From positions 1-64,000 of the forward strand of contig JAIVFJ010000055.1 in NCBI GenBank assembly GCA_025765615.1: a stretch of DNA of 64,000 nt. Direction: 5' to 3'. Both the position numbers and the translations under genes were made by a program. Every line of letters begins with the position of its first letter. Positions within the stretch are counted from its first letter, which is position 1. The stretch is from Zopfochytrium polystomum. Taxonomy: Eukaryota > Chytridiomycota > Chytridiomycetes > Chytridiales > Chytridiaceae. The notes under the pieces were generated by a model. It saw only the letters and a program-made list of their open reading frames with translations, was not told the DNA's origin and ran no database searches. This document shows positions 8,754-18,133 of the stretch, in pieces.

Positions 8754-9194
8754 CTTTTTTATTCTTGTGAACGTTTAAATTAACTTTGTGCCCGCCCATT
8801 CCAGACACGTACAAGTAATCTTTACAAGAAACTTCTGCACAGAATTGGGCTGGTTGTTACAAGTATTTCAAACGATATTTATTTGTAACAAGTCGATTCA
8901 ATGCTATTTCTATTATCTATATTCTTCGTTTGACATTTCTATTCGTCCCATATGATCATATTTTCTAAGAAAAGCACAAAATGTGCTGGATAAAGCTCGT
9001 AATGAAGGTGGAAAAATCTTATAACACGTTTTATCAATAACTCTTGGCATTATACCATCAATAAGTCGTTTTCGTTTCAAAATCCATTCCTCTTCCATTT
9101 CGTCAAAACTTCTCACAAATTCATATCTGTTCCATTTAAACTCTATGTAATTAGAGAATATCGTTGTTGATGTTTTTGATATGCAATCGAAACA

Positions 9195-9199
9195 CTTTT
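9195..9199. repeat. Target-site duplication of element A, left
   Basis: CTTTT directly before the LTR start TGTCAGG; repeated at 12384-12388 directly after the far LTR. Confidence 0.85.
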
Positions 9200-9552
9200 T
9201 GTCAGGAACAGGGCAGGACAGGACAAGGCAGACAAGGAACTGAGAGGAGTGATGATTGTATTGGAAACAATAATTCACTTGAGGGATGGGACAGGTCCCC
9301 CATCCCCCTTTTATACCTTTTGAGAGTGTTCCTTGTCAAGACTCAAAGAAAGTTCCAGAAAGAGCAATTAGTAATACAATGATACCAATGATACCAATGA
9401 CAACAAGACAAGTCAGGAAAGCAAAGAAGGTTCCAGAAGGTTCCAGAAGGTTCCATGAAGGAATGTTCTAGAAGGTTCCAGAAGGTTCCAGAAGGTTCCA
9501 TGAAGGAATGTTCTAGAAGGTTCCAGAGGTTTCCAGAGGGTGATTCATAACA
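9200..9552 (-). repeat. LTR of element A (3' LTR)
   Basis: 353 bp, TG...CA ends. In element orientation it begins TGTTATGAATC and ends CCTGACA. The polypurine tract (AAAAGGGGGAGATGA in element sense, at about 9553-9567) abuts it. Confidence 0.9.
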
Positions 9553-11151
9553 TCATCTCCCCCTTTTAGGCCTCTTCTGCAACTTGGTGGGGTACCTGGT
9601 CTTGAACTTGAGCAGAAGGTCTTGGCAGTGAGTGAGGTTTGACTCAGGTTCCCAGGTGTTGTCAGCATCTGAGTAACCCTTCCACTTAACAAGGAACTTG
9701 AGTGTCCTTCCAAACCACTTGGCATCTAAGATTTGTTCAACCTCAAATTCCTCTTCACCTTCTACCTCAACTGGAGGAGGAGGAGGAACAACTCTGCCTG
9801 GAATGGAATTGGCCACAAACTTCTCCAAAAGGCTGACATGGAAAACTGGGTGGATCTTCATGGATGCAGGGAGATCCAGCTTGAAGGTGACTGGATTGAT
9901 TTGCTCCAAGATCTTGAAAGGTCTCAACTTGAGGTTGTCTAGCTTGGGACTTGGTCTTTTGGACTGCAAGTTCTTCCTCATGCCTGGCCAGTAAAAGTCT
10001 CTGGAAACAAGCTCATATGTCTTGTGCTCTCCTGGGTGTCCAGCTGTTGCTGCATCATGCCTTGTCTTGAGTATCTCAAGTTTTTCCTCTTCTTGGCTGA
10101 TTTGAATCTTGTGAGGCTTGGGGTCCTTGGAAATAGCATAGGCCCACACACTGTCAGGAAGCAGTGAAAGGGGTGTCTTGGATGGTGGGGTGAAACCATC
10201 CCCCCCTTCAGGTGCAAGGTCTGTCCTTCTGCGCTCATCAGCAGTGGGGCATGAAAAAATCTTGACTGGGAACTGTGATCCTTGAATCTTTGACTGAGGG
10301 TTTTGTTCTTGGCAAAGACTGTGAGCTGTGGAGCTTGAATCTTGAATTTGGACTGTGAACTGTGGTACTTGAATCTTTGACTGTGGGTTCTGTGAACTAC
10401 AGACTTGGCCATGACTGTGAGCTCTATGAGCTGTGCTGGAATCTTGACTATGAACTGTGAACTGTGAAACTTGAATCTTGGCTGGGATCTGTGAGCTGCA
10501 GGCTGATACTGGAGCTGTCATTTGTCGTTGACCTTGGATACTAGGCTGAGAACCTTGAATCAGGGACTTGAGAGCATGAGACTTGGGGGCTTGACTTGAG
10601 TTTTGGGTGACTGTTCCAATTGGTGGAGGTTGGACTTGACCAGTGACCCAATCAATGTCAGGGTTCTGGGCTTGCAGCCATGGTAATCCCAGGATGACAG
10701 AGAATGTGGGTGAGCCAAGATCCAATACTTCCAGGTTGACCATGGATGGTGGAAAGTCTTGGATGTGGAGGTTTAGCTTGGTTTCATGGCTGATTTCCTT
10801 GAACAGAGCATGATTGGCAAAGTGGACCTTGAGGGGTGTGGATTTCTTGATGGTGGGAATGGCACAAGACTTGGCAAGGGTGGCATCAATGATGTTGCAG
10901 GATGATCCAGAGTTGATAAGGGCCTTGGTTGTGATGGTTGACTTGGGTGAGAGTTGAATCTTGACATCCATGGTGAGTTGGTGGGGCTTGGAATCTGAGG
11001 TGTTTGTGGTGCTGGTGGTGGTGATGAAACAGGGGCAGCTTGGAGGAGGGTCCAGGGAATTGCCCCTCAGTGAGCCTGGACCTGGGAGTTTGGGTGCTTC
11101 TTCCTTGGGCAGTCCTTGACAGCATGCTCCTTGGAGCCACAGTAAAAACAC
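9553..11151 (-). CDS. pol: Deleted pol of element A: protease, integrase remnant, chromodomain
   Basis: Open for 532 codons. Order: a Pro-rich start in the gag overlap, a retropepsin region, a Gln/Ser-rich repeat stretch, the integrase zinc-finger half (H-P-G-E-H-K-T-Y-E, F-Y-W-P-G-M-R-K), then directly the GPY/F region and a chromodomain (V-E-Q-I-L-D-A-K, F-L-V-K-W-K-G-Y, N-T-W-E-P-E-S-N-L). RT, RNase H and the DDE core are missing, each removed in frame. The retropepsin motif reads A-L-I-N-S-G-S-S instead of D-S-G-S-S (10912-10923 region), so the catalytic Asp is lost. Expression needs -1 frameshifting from gag at 11088-11094. Confidence 0.85.
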   Translation of the reverse strand: MFLLWLQGACCQGLPKEEAPKLPGPGSLRGNSLDPPPSCPCFITTTSTTNTSDSKPHQLTMDVKIQLSPKSTITTKALINSGSSCNIIDATLAKSCAIPTIKKSTPLKVHFANHALFKEISHETKLNLHIQDFPPSMVNLEVLDLGSPTFSVILGLPWLQAQNPDIDWVTGQVQPPPIGTVTQNSSQAPKSHALKSLIQGSQPSIQGQRQMTAPVSACSSQIPAKIQVSQFTVHSQDSSTAHRAHSHGQVCSSQNPQSKIQVPQFTVQIQDSSSTAHSLCQEQNPQSKIQGSQFPVKIFSCPTADERRRTDLAPEGGDGFTPPSKTPLSLLPDSVWAYAISKDPKPHKIQISQEEEKLEILKTRHDAATAGHPGEHKTYELVSRDFYWPGMRKNLQSKRPSPKLDNLKLRPFKILEQINPVTFKLDLPASMKIHPVFHVSLLEKFVANSIPGRVVPPPPPVEVEGEEEFEVEQILDAKWFGRTLKFLVKWKGYSDADNTWEPESNLTHCQDLLLKFKTRYPTKLQKRPKRGR

Positions 11152-11990
11152 AGTCCCTGCTGGGCCCTCCTTGTTTTCTCCTCTTGGCTCAGAGGACCCT
11201 TAGGAAGTGTCTCAACTGCATCCACTTGCATGGGTTCAGGAACTGTAAGAGCTTGAGGAACTGGGGTAGGTCTTGATGTAGTTCCTACTTGTCTTTGCTT
11301 CAGCCTCTTGGAGTAGAGTCTGTTGTCAATCTTGATGGCAAGGAGAATGTACTCTTCCAAGGTCTCAGGGATGTGCAGAGACTGGGAGAGCATGTCTTGG
11401 ATGGACTCATGGAGACCATCATGGTACAGCTCCATCAGAGCTGCATCATTGTATCCAGAGTCTCTGGCTAGTTGCTTGAATTGGTTGGTGTAGGCCACAC
11501 AAGATTGCTTTCCTTGCTTGATATGCTTGAGCTTGGATCTTGCTGTCCAAGATGCGTAGGGGTCACCAAAGGTAGCTTCCAGCCCCTCCCAGAGCTCTTG
11601 CAGGGTGGTGGGTGTGCTTGGGAGAGATCTGTACCATGATTGAGCTTGACCAGACAGGAGGGTGCTTGTGAAAAGAACCTTGACTTGCTCACTGGGAAAT
11701 CTTGAAGGTTGGAGAAGGATGACATTCTCCACAGTGGCCATGAAGTTCCTAAGGTCTTTGGCCAGCCCAGTGAACTTGTCAGGGCTGGGAACCTTGGGCT
11801 CTCTTGCTTGGTTGGCTTGAGGCAGGGGAAGAGCTTGATGTTCTTGTTGGTGAAGTTGTTGTTGAAGCTGGTGCTGCTGGTGAAGGACTTGTTCTTGAAG
11901 TTGGTGTGTCTGTCTTGAGAGGGCTTGTAATTGGTCCATCAAGGCTTGGAAGGCAGTTGCATCAGGGAAGGTGTTGTTTGGGTCAGACAT
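11067..11990 (-). CDS. gag: Gag of element A
   Basis: 307 codons. A Gln/His/Leu coiled-coil region (residues about 10-50) is followed by the Ty3-type capsid block (F-T-G-L-A-K-D-L-R-N-F through A-Q-S-W-Y-R-S-L) and a CCHC zinc knuckle C-F-Y-C-G-S-K-E-H-A-V-K-D-C near the end. It is intact and almost identical to the gag of copy C. Confidence 0.9.
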   Translation of the reverse strand: MSDPNNTFPDATAFQALMDQLQALSRQTHQLQEQVLHQQHQLQQQLHQQEHQALPLPQANQAREPKVPSPDKFTGLAKDLRNFMATVENVILLQPSRFPSEQVKVLFTSTLLSGQAQSWYRSLPSTPTTLQELWEGLEATFGDPYASWTARSKLKHIKQGKQSCVAYTNQFKQLARDSGYNDAALMELYHDGLHESIQDMLSQSLHIPETLEEYILLAIKIDNRLYSKRLKQRQVGTTSRPTPVPQALTVPEPMQVDAVETLPKGPLSQEEKTRRAQQGLCFYCGSKEHAVKDCPRKKHPNSQVQAH

Positions 11991-12017
11991 GATGGCAGAG
12001 AGTAGTGGGAGAGGGTG

Positions 12018-12028
12018 AAGTGAATTAT
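12018..12028. other. Self-priming primer-binding site, element A
   Basis: AAGTGAATTAT on the plus strand, 2 nt from the 5' LTR. Its complement, the element-sense ATAATTCACTT, can pair with AAGTGAATTAT at the predicted RNA 5' end in the LTR (12101-12111). Confidence 0.7.
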
Positions 12029-12030
12029 GA

Positions 12031-12383
12031 TGTCAGGAACAGGGCAGGACAGGACAAGGCAGACAAGGAACTGAGAGGAGTGATGATTGTATTGGAAACA
12101 ATAATTCACTTGAGGGATGGGACAGGTCCCCCATCCCCCTTTTATACCTTTTGAGAGTGTTCCTTGTCAAGACTCAAAGAAAGTTCCAGAAAGAGCAATT
12201 AGTAATACAATGATACCAATGATACCAATGACAACAAGACAAGTCAGGAAAGCAAAGAAGGTTCCAGAAGGTTCCAGAAGGTTCCATGAAGGAATGTTCT
12301 AGAAGGTTCCAGAAGGTTCCAGAAGGTTCCATGAAGGAATGTTCTAGAAGGTTCCAGAGGTTTCCAGAGGGTGATTCATAACA
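12031..12383 (-). repeat. LTR of element A (5' LTR)
   Basis: 353 bp with TG...CA ends, no difference seen from the partner at 9200-9552. It holds a heat-shock-element array (about 12256-12366), a TATAAAAG box and the self-primer sequence. Confidence 0.9.
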
Positions 12384-12388
12384 CTTTT
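12384..12388. repeat. Target-site duplication of element A, right
   Basis: CTTTT, identical to 9195-9199. Confidence 0.85.
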
Positions 12389-12533
12389 CATCAATTTTCA
12401 ATTTGTATCTAATTTTTGGAAGTTTAAATGCTTTTTCCATATTCATTTTATCATCAAGATTCAAGTATTTATAAATAGTTTCGAATAGTTCAAATGGCAA
12501 CATTGTGTACGTTTAATTATTGCATTGTTTATA

Positions 12534-12538
12534 GTATT
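12534..12538. repeat. Target-site duplication of element B, left
   Basis: GTATT immediately before TGTCAGG; repeated at 18497-18501 after the right LTR. Confidence 0.85.
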
Positions 12539-12901
12539 TGTCAGGAACAGGGCAGGACAGGACAAGGCAGACAAGGAACTGAGAGGAGTGATGATTGTAT
12601 TGGAAACAATAATTCACTTGAGGGATGGGACAGGTCCCCCATCCCCCTTTTATACCTTTTGAGAGTCTTCCTTGTCAAGACTCAAAGAAAGTTCCAGAAA
12701 GAGCAATTAGTAATACAATGATACCAATGATACCAATGACAACAAGACAAGTCAGGAAAGCAAAGAAGGTTCCAGAAGGTTCCACAAGGTTCCATGAAGG
12801 AATGTTCTAGAAGGTTCCAGAAGGTTCCAGAAGGTTCCACAAGGTTCCTTGAAGGAATGTTCTAGAAGGTTCCAGAGGTTTCCAGAGGGTGATTCATAAC
12901 A
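12539..12901 (-). repeat. LTR of element B (3' LTR)
   Basis: 363 bp. Private variants shared with its partner: GAGAGTCTTCC instead of GAGAGTGTTCC, and CCACAAGGTTCC within the repeat array. Confidence 0.9.
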
Positions 12902-14437
12902 TCATCTCCCCCTTTTAGGCCTCTTCTGCAACTTGGTGGGGTACCTGGTCTTGAACTTGAGCAGAAGGTCTTGGCAGTGAGTGAGGTTTGACTCAGGTTC
13001 CCAGGTGTTGTCAGCATCTGAGTAACCTTTCCACTTAACAAGAAACTTGAGTGTCCTTCCAAACCACTTGGCATCCAAGATTTGTTCAACCTCAAATTTC
13101 TCTTCGCCTTCTACCTCAACTGGAGGAGGAGGAGGAACAACTCTGCCTGGAATGGAATTGGCCGCAAACTTCTCCAAAAGGATGACATGGAAAACTGGGT
13201 GGATCTTCATGGATGCAGGGAGATCCAGCTTGAAGGTGACTGGATTGATTTGCTCCAAGATCTTGAAAGGTCCCAACTTGTGGTTGTCTAGCTTGGGACT
13301 TGGTCTTTTGGTCTGCAAGTTCTTCCTCATGCCTGGCCAGTAAAAGTCTCTGGAAACAAGCTCATATGTCTTGTGCTCTCCTGGGTGTCCAGCTGTTGCT
13401 GCATCATGCCTTGTCTTGAGTATCTCAAGTTTTTCCTCTTCTTGGCTGATTTGAATCTTGTGAGGCTTGGGGTCCTTGGAAATAGCATGGGCCCACACAC
13501 TGTCAGGAAGCAGTGAAAGGTGTGTCTTGGATGGTGGGGTGAAACCATCTCCCCCTTCAGGTGCAAGGTCTGTCCTTCTGTGCTCATCAGCAGTGGGGCA
13601 TGAATTCTTGACTGGGAACTGTGATTCTTGAATCTTTGACTGAGAGTTCTGTTCTTGGCAAAGACTGTGAGCTGTGGAACTTGAATCTTGAATGTGGACT
13701 GTGAACTGTGGTACTTGAATCTTTGACTGTGGGTTCTGTGAACTAGAGTCTTGGCCATGACTGTGAGCTCTATGAGCTCTACTTGAATCTTGACTGTGAA
13801 CTGTGAACTGTGGAACTTGAGTCTTGGCTGGCTGTGAATCTTGAATCCAGGGCTTGAGAGCATGAGACTTGGGGGCTTGGCTTGAGTTTTGGGTGACTGT
13901 TCCAATTGGTGGAGGTTGGACTTGACCAGTGACCCAATCAATGTCAGGGTTCTGGGCTTGCAGCCATGGTAATCCCAGGATGACAGAGAATGTGGGTGAG
14001 CCAAGATCCAATACTTCCAGGTTGACCATGGATGGTGGAAAGTCTTGGATGTGGAGGTTTAGCTTGGTTTCATGGCTGATTTCCTTGAACAGAGCATGAT
14101 TGGCAAAGTGGACCTTGAGGGGTGTGGATTTCTTGATGGTGGGAATGGCACAAGACTTGGCAAGGGTGGCATCAATGATGTTGCAGGATGATCCAGAGTC
14201 GATAAGGGCCTTGGTTGTGATGGTTGACTTGGGTGAGAGTTGAATCTTGACATCCATGGTGAGTTGGTGGGGCTTGGAATCTGAGGTGTTTGTGGTGCTG
14301 GTGGTGGTGATGAAACAGGGGCAGCTTGGAGGAGGGTCCAGGGAATTGCCCCTCAGTGAGCCTGGACCTGGGAGTTTGGGTGCTTCTTCCTTGGGCAGTC
14401 CTTGACAGCATGCTCCTTGGAGCCACAGTAAAAACAC
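12902..14437 (-). CDS. pol: Deleted pol of element B: protease, integrase remnant, chromodomain
   Basis: Open for 511 codons, exactly the 1239 codons of copy C minus 470 (RT/RNase H) and 258 (integrase core). The retropepsin motif A-L-I-D-S-G-S-S is intact here, unlike in copy A. The zinc-finger half of integrase, the GPY/F segment and the chromodomain follow as in A. The -1 frameshift heptamer is at 14374-14380. A polyprotein of gag, protease and chromodomain without replication enzymes could be packaged with, or compete with, proteins of a complete element; that is inference. Confidence 0.85.
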   Translation of the reverse strand: MFLLWLQGACCQGLPKEEAPKLPGPGSLRGNSLDPPPSCPCFITTTSTTNTSDSKPHQLTMDVKIQLSPKSTITTKALIDSGSSCNIIDATLAKSCAIPTIKKSTPLKVHFANHALFKEISHETKLNLHIQDFPPSMVNLEVLDLGSPTFSVILGLPWLQAQNPDIDWVTGQVQPPPIGTVTQNSSQAPKSHALKPWIQDSQPAKTQVPQFTVHSQDSSRAHRAHSHGQDSSSQNPQSKIQVPQFTVHIQDSSSTAHSLCQEQNSQSKIQESQFPVKNSCPTADEHRRTDLAPEGGDGFTPPSKTHLSLLPDSVWAHAISKDPKPHKIQISQEEEKLEILKTRHDAATAGHPGEHKTYELVSRDFYWPGMRKNLQTKRPSPKLDNHKLGPFKILEQINPVTFKLDLPASMKIHPVFHVILLEKFAANSIPGRVVPPPPPVEVEGEEKFEVEQILDAKWFGRTLKFLVKWKGYSDADNTWEPESNLTHCQDLLLKFKTRYPTKLQKRPKRGR

Positions 14438-15038
14438 AGTCCCTGCTGGGCCCTCCTTGTTTTCTCCTCTTGGCTCAGAGGACCCTTAGGAAGTGTCTCA
14501 ACTGCATCCACTTGCATGGGTTCAGGAACTGTAAGAGCTTGAGGAACTGGGGTAGGTCTTGATGTAGTTCCTACTTGTCTTTGCTTCAGCCTCTTGGAGT
14601 AGAGTCTGTTGTCAATCTTGATGGCAAGGAGAATGTACTCTTCCAAGGTCTCAGGGATGTGCAGAGACTGGAAGAGCATGTCTTGGATAGACTCATGGAG
14701 ACCATCATGGTACAGCTCCATCAGAGCTGCATCATTGTATCCAGAGTCTCTGGCTAGTTGCTTGAATTGGTTGGTGTAGGCCACACAAGATTGCTTTCCT
14801 TGCTTGATATGCTTGAGCTTGGATCTTGCTGTCCAAGATGCGTAGGGGTCACCAAAGGTAGCTTCCAGCCCCTCCCAGAGCTCTTGCAGGGTGGTGGGTG
14901 TGCTTGGGAGAGATCTGTACCATGATTGAGCTTGACCAGACAGGAGGGTGCTTGTGAAAAGAACCTTGACTTGCTCACTGGGAAATCTTGAAGGTTGGAG
15001 AAGGATGACATTCTCCACAGTGGCCATAAAGTTCCTAA

Positions 15039-15050
15039 GGTCTTTGGCCA

Positions 15051-15054
<4 letters not shown>
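15039..15054. repeat. LINE target-site duplication, left
   Basis: GGTCTTTGGCCAGCCC, identical to 17856-17871. The uninterrupted gag of copies A and C contains it once. Confidence 0.9.
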
Positions 15055-15106
<52 letters not shown>

Positions 15107-17855
15107 TGTTCCAGCCCCAGAGGGGCTGGCGGGAAGAGAAAGAGCCATCAACGGTGAACCGTAATGGACTACGTCCAGGTATCACCTCAGCAAACCCACC
15201 CCATGCGCTACGGACTTACAGGGTCGTCAGGCATCTCCACCGCACATAAAGCCACAATGATCAAAGGAGAAGGGGAAAACACAGAATCAAGAAAATAGAG
15301 AAGTGAGTCTGAAGGAGGTCAGTGTAAGAGAGGGGAGCATCTGTGAAAGATCGGAGGGTTGGGATAAGTCAGATTAGGCAACAGCCCATGTCAAGATTGA
15401 GAAGGGCAACAGTGGCTCAGTGAACGTCAGGGGGCTCAGCAGGAGATGGGTGACGAGTGGCTCTTGCTTGTTGGCGTGAGGGGAGTTGTATTGTGTGGTG
15501 AAGCCAGATAATGCCTGCAACAAGTTTTATGCGGCCGAGGTAGTGGTCAATCCATCTGGAAGAAGCCTTGGTGCGCAAAAGCCAGATGCCTGGGCAAGTG
15601 TCAGTGGAGTGCCGGCGACTACACGTGGTGCAGCGAGGTTGAGAGGGTTGTGAGGAGCTGTTACGAGTTCTGTGGGATGATGGAGTGGGAGGGAGGGAAG
15701 AGTTGATGTTTGGAGAAGACAGTGGGTGAGAGGCCGTGGAACGAGGGTGAGAGGCCTGGGAATTTGGTGGAGGGGATCTGCGGGGCTTGGAGCGCTTGTC
15801 AGAGGGCTTGATGGACTTTGACTTCTCCCAAGAGATAGTGTCGTCACAACGGGGGATCCAAATAAGTCGATGGGCGTCAAGAAGGAGCTGATGGAAAGCG
15901 GTGACAAGGGTTTTAAGGACAGAGGCAGCAGGGTTATCACGTGAGAATAAGGTGTCATAAAAGGATTGAGGGATGAAGCCACGAAGGAGGGAGGAAAAAT
16001 TGATACAAGATTGATCATCAAAGAGAAATTCAGGGCGGGAGAGCCAGTAAATGGGATGGGCTTGAGGAGGAGAGTGGCCATGAGGTGCAGGAGGAACAGA
16101 GGAGGAAAGAGTTTCAGCAAAGGTGTTGCGAATCATGGCAATGGCGTCGGCAGCTGCAGGGCATTGCCAGACATGCTCTGTGGTTTCCAGAGCGTGGTGG
16201 CATCGACGGCAGAGCCCATCAGGGTAGACTTGAGGGTGTCGTTGGTGTAGAACTTTTTGGGTGGGCAAAGTGTTGCTGAGGATTTGAAGTCGATACTTGC
16301 GACGAGCAGAGCCAGGGAGGGTGCCAAAGAGGGAAGAGGGTTTAATTCCAGAGTGGAGAACAAGAAATGTGGCTTCCCAATGAACTAGGTCAGGGTTGTG
16401 GGTGATGTGGGCAAAGGCTGAGGTGTTCAGAAGTGCAAAATGGTGAGAGAGACCTGTGAGGAGTCGCAGTTGTCGTCGAAGTTGGCCCAAGATGGGGGTA
16501 TTTGAGATGAAGGCAGTGGCTGGGAGGATCTGTTGTGAGAGGATTGGTAACAAAGTTGGGTCGGAAGTCAAGGGTACAGATGATGCCAGCTTGTCTGCTC
16601 GTTCGTTGCCAGCGTCGCCGTTGTGTCCACGAACCCAGGAAACTTGTGGAGGGGGGCCAATCCAAGACTGTAGAGTGGCTGCAACACATGCCCAAAGGGT
16701 GGGGTGGGAAGTGGTGTGCAAAAGACGATGGAGGGAATCAGAGAGAGGAGGTGTGTTGAGCTCGCTGTGTGGATGGGGACTAAAGGAGTTTGAGGGAAAG
16801 AGTTTCTCAAAGGTGTGAACCACTCCAAGATTATCAAGTCGAAAAGAGAGGGGCAGGGAAAGCTTTGCAGTGATGGTGAGGGCAGCAAGGAGAGCAGCAA
16901 TTTCAGCAGTTGTGGAAGAGGCAGAGAGTGGAGGGAGGGCAAAAGAAAATTCAAAGTTAAGCTCAAGGCAAACAACAGAGCCAGCCATGAAGCCCTCCTC
17001 GCGAAGGGAGCCATCGGTGTCAAAGGTCAAGGATGGGTGGGTATGGGCAAGGTCAGCAGGGAGAAGGGGCACGTCCATTGGTTGATAGCAGGGATTTGTG
17101 AAGGGAGCTGGATTGAAAGTGGAGTGGCGGGAGGTGAGGAGTGGGAAAGGTGTGGGTGTGAAAACGGTGGTGGGGGAAGGTGAGTTAACAAAGAAGATGG
17201 GCTGGGAGGGTCGAGTTGCAGTAGCAGTTGTGCGGCTGCTGATGGGGACTGTGTAGGTGGAGTGTGCAAGGGAAGTTGGATTGTAGGGAGAGATGTGCTT
17301 GCTGCAGGGGTAAGAGAATGGGGGGGAGCCAATGGGGCAGCCAAGGCATTGAACCAAGTGGAAATTGTGGGAGGAAGGGTGAAGGCGTTCAGGGAGCCTG
17401 GAGTAGTGATGAGAAAGGAGTTGGGGGTTTGGGAGTGTGTGAGTCCAGTTAACAATGCGGAAGAATTCCACTTGTGGTGGGGTCATCAGACGGAAAAAAA
17501 CTGCCACGAGCAAGGGGGGGATGGTGAAGGGGATCCAAAGAAGATGGGTAAAAGGGATTGTAAAGAGGACCATCAGGAGGGCTGTGGTAAAAGACTGGAG
17601 AGCCAAAGGTGGGAGCAGCAAAAATAAAGGTCTTAATGATGTGGTACACTTCACAGAGTTTGTCAGGGAGAGAGCTGTCTTTGTAAGAAGGACTGGTGAG
17701 GCGGAGGTCAAAAAGTTGTTCAAAAAAGAAGACTGAGTGTGAACGGAGAGTGGGAAGCACTTTGAGAAAAATATGCCAAGGAACTATTGAGTTGATGGAG
17801 TGAGCATGAACAGAAAATAGGGGTGGACCAGAGTATTGGAAGGATGTTTGTTGGT
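15055..17855 (-). mobile_element. 5'-truncated LINE with RNase H domain, inserted in element B
   Basis: A 2801-bp insert in minus orientation: a 50-nt poly(T) on the plus strand (15055-15104) is its 3' poly(A), then about 310 bp of 3' UTR and a 768-codon ORF (15417-17723). Exact 16-bp target duplications flank it, as expected of target-primed reverse transcription. No reverse-transcriptase motifs were found, so the copy starts within ORF2 downstream of RT. The long tail and perfect duplication indicate a young insertion. Confidence 0.85.
15417..17723 (-). CDS. LINE ORF2 C-terminal part: RNase H and zinc-finger region
   Basis: 768 codons, Pro/Ser/Leu-rich. In the middle lies an RNase HI domain: F-D-T-D-G-S-L (first Asp), T-T-A-E-I-A-A-L (Glu), F-R-L-D-N-L-G-V-V (second Asp), and W-V-R-G-H-N-G-D-A-G-N-E-R-A-D-K-L-A (His/Asp). 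It is followed by the C-C-H-C-like cluster common after LINE RNase H domains (L-C-R-R-C-H-H-A-L-E-T-T-E-H-V-W-Q-C). The first 150 residues overlap another open frame (17449 upwards), so which frame continues the missing 5' part is unclear. The ORF ends at 15417, before the 3' UTR. Confidence 0.75.
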   Translation of the reverse strand: MNNFLTSASPVLLTKTALSLTNSVKCTTSLRPLFLLLPPLALQSFTTALLMVLFTIPFTHLLWIPFTIPPLLVAVFFRLMTPPQVEFFRIVNWTHTLPNPQLLSHHYSRLPERLHPSSHNFHLVQCLGCPIGSPPFSYPCSKHISPYNPTSLAHSTYTVPISSRTTATATRPSQPIFFVNSPSPTTVFTPTPFPLLTSRHSTFNPAPFTNPCYQPMDVPLLPADLAHTHPSLTFDTDGSLREEGFMAGSVVCLELNFEFSFALPPLSASSTTAEIAALLAALTITAKLSLPLSFRLDNLGVVHTFEKLFPSNSFSPHPHSELNTPPLSDSLHRLLHTTSHPTLWACVAATLQSWIGPPPQVSWVRGHNGDAGNERADKLASSVPLTSDPTLLPILSQQILPATAFISNTPILGQLRRQLRLLTGLSHHFALLNTSAFAHITHNPDLVHWEATFLVLHSGIKPSSLFGTLPGSARRKYRLQILSNTLPTQKVLHQRHPQVYPDGLCRRCHHALETTEHVWQCPAAADAIAMIRNTFAETLSSSVPPAPHGHSPPQAHPIYWLSRPEFLFDDQSCINFSSLLRGFIPQSFYDTLFSRDNPAASVLKTLVTAFHQLLLDAHRLIWIPRCDDTISWEKSKSIKPSDKRSKPRRSPPPNSQASHPRSTASHPLSSPNINSSLPPTPSSHRTRNSSSQPSQPRCTTCSRRHSTDTCPGIWLLRTKASSRWIDHYLGRIKLVAGIIWLHHTIQLPSRQQARATRHPSPAEPPDVH

Positions 17856-17871
17856 GGTCTTTGGCCAGCCC
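17856..17871. repeat. LINE target-site duplication, right
   Basis: Second copy of GGTCTTTGGCCAGCCC, from which the gag of element B continues. Confidence 0.9.
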
Positions 17872-18133
17872 AGTGAACTTGTCAGGGCTGGGAACCTTGG
17901 GCTCTCTTGCTTGGTTGGCTTGAGGCAGGGGAAGAGCTTGATGTTCTTGTTGGTGAAGTTGTTGTTGAAGCTGGTGCTGCTGGTGAAGGACTTGTTCTTG
18001 AAGTTGGTGTGTCTGTCTTGAGAGGGCTTGTAATTGGTCCACCAAGGCTTGGGAGGCAGTTGCATCAGGGAAGGTGTTGTTTGGGTCAGACATGATGGCA
18101 GAGAGTAGTGGGAGAGGGTGAAGTGAATTGTGA

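Larger units (their letters stand above)
9200..12383 (-). mobile_element. Chromovirus copy A, non-autonomous Ty3/gypsy element
   Basis: A 3184-bp element in minus orientation with two 353-bp LTRs that look identical, and CTTTT target duplications. It encodes gag (11067-11990) and a 532-codon pol derivative (9553-11151) lacking reverse transcriptase, RNase H and the integrase core. Both losses are in frame and are the same as in copy B. Identical LTRs mean recent insertion, so the enzymes must have come from an autonomous relative such as copy C. It sits inside a viral F-box gene. Confidence 0.9.
8913..12503 (-). pseudogene. F-box-like gene split by chromovirus copy A
   Basis: The 5' part is 12384-12503 (F-E-L-F-E-T-I-Y-K-Y, I-R-Y-K-L-K-I-D-E-K) and the 3' part is 8913-9194 (C-F-D-C-I-S-K-T-S-T-T-I to S-N-E-E-Y-R). 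They are separated exactly by element A and its 5-bp target duplication CTTTT (9195-9199 and 12384-12388). Counting one CTTTT, 120 plus 282 nt leave an in-frame gene of about 133 codons with no other damage. So this viral gene was still open when the element landed, and the break is recent. Confidence 0.75.
14353..18093 (-). pseudogene. gag: Gag of element B, split by LINE insertion
   Basis: The 5' part (17856-18093, M-S-D-P-N-N-T-F to F-T-G-L-A-K-D) and the 3' part (14353-15054, ending with the CCHC knuckle) are homologous to the gag of copies A and C. They are separated by a LINE at 15055-17855, with the 16-bp duplication 15039-15054/17856-17871. The 5' part reads on into LINE sequence and stops at 17449. 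Confidence 0.85.
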
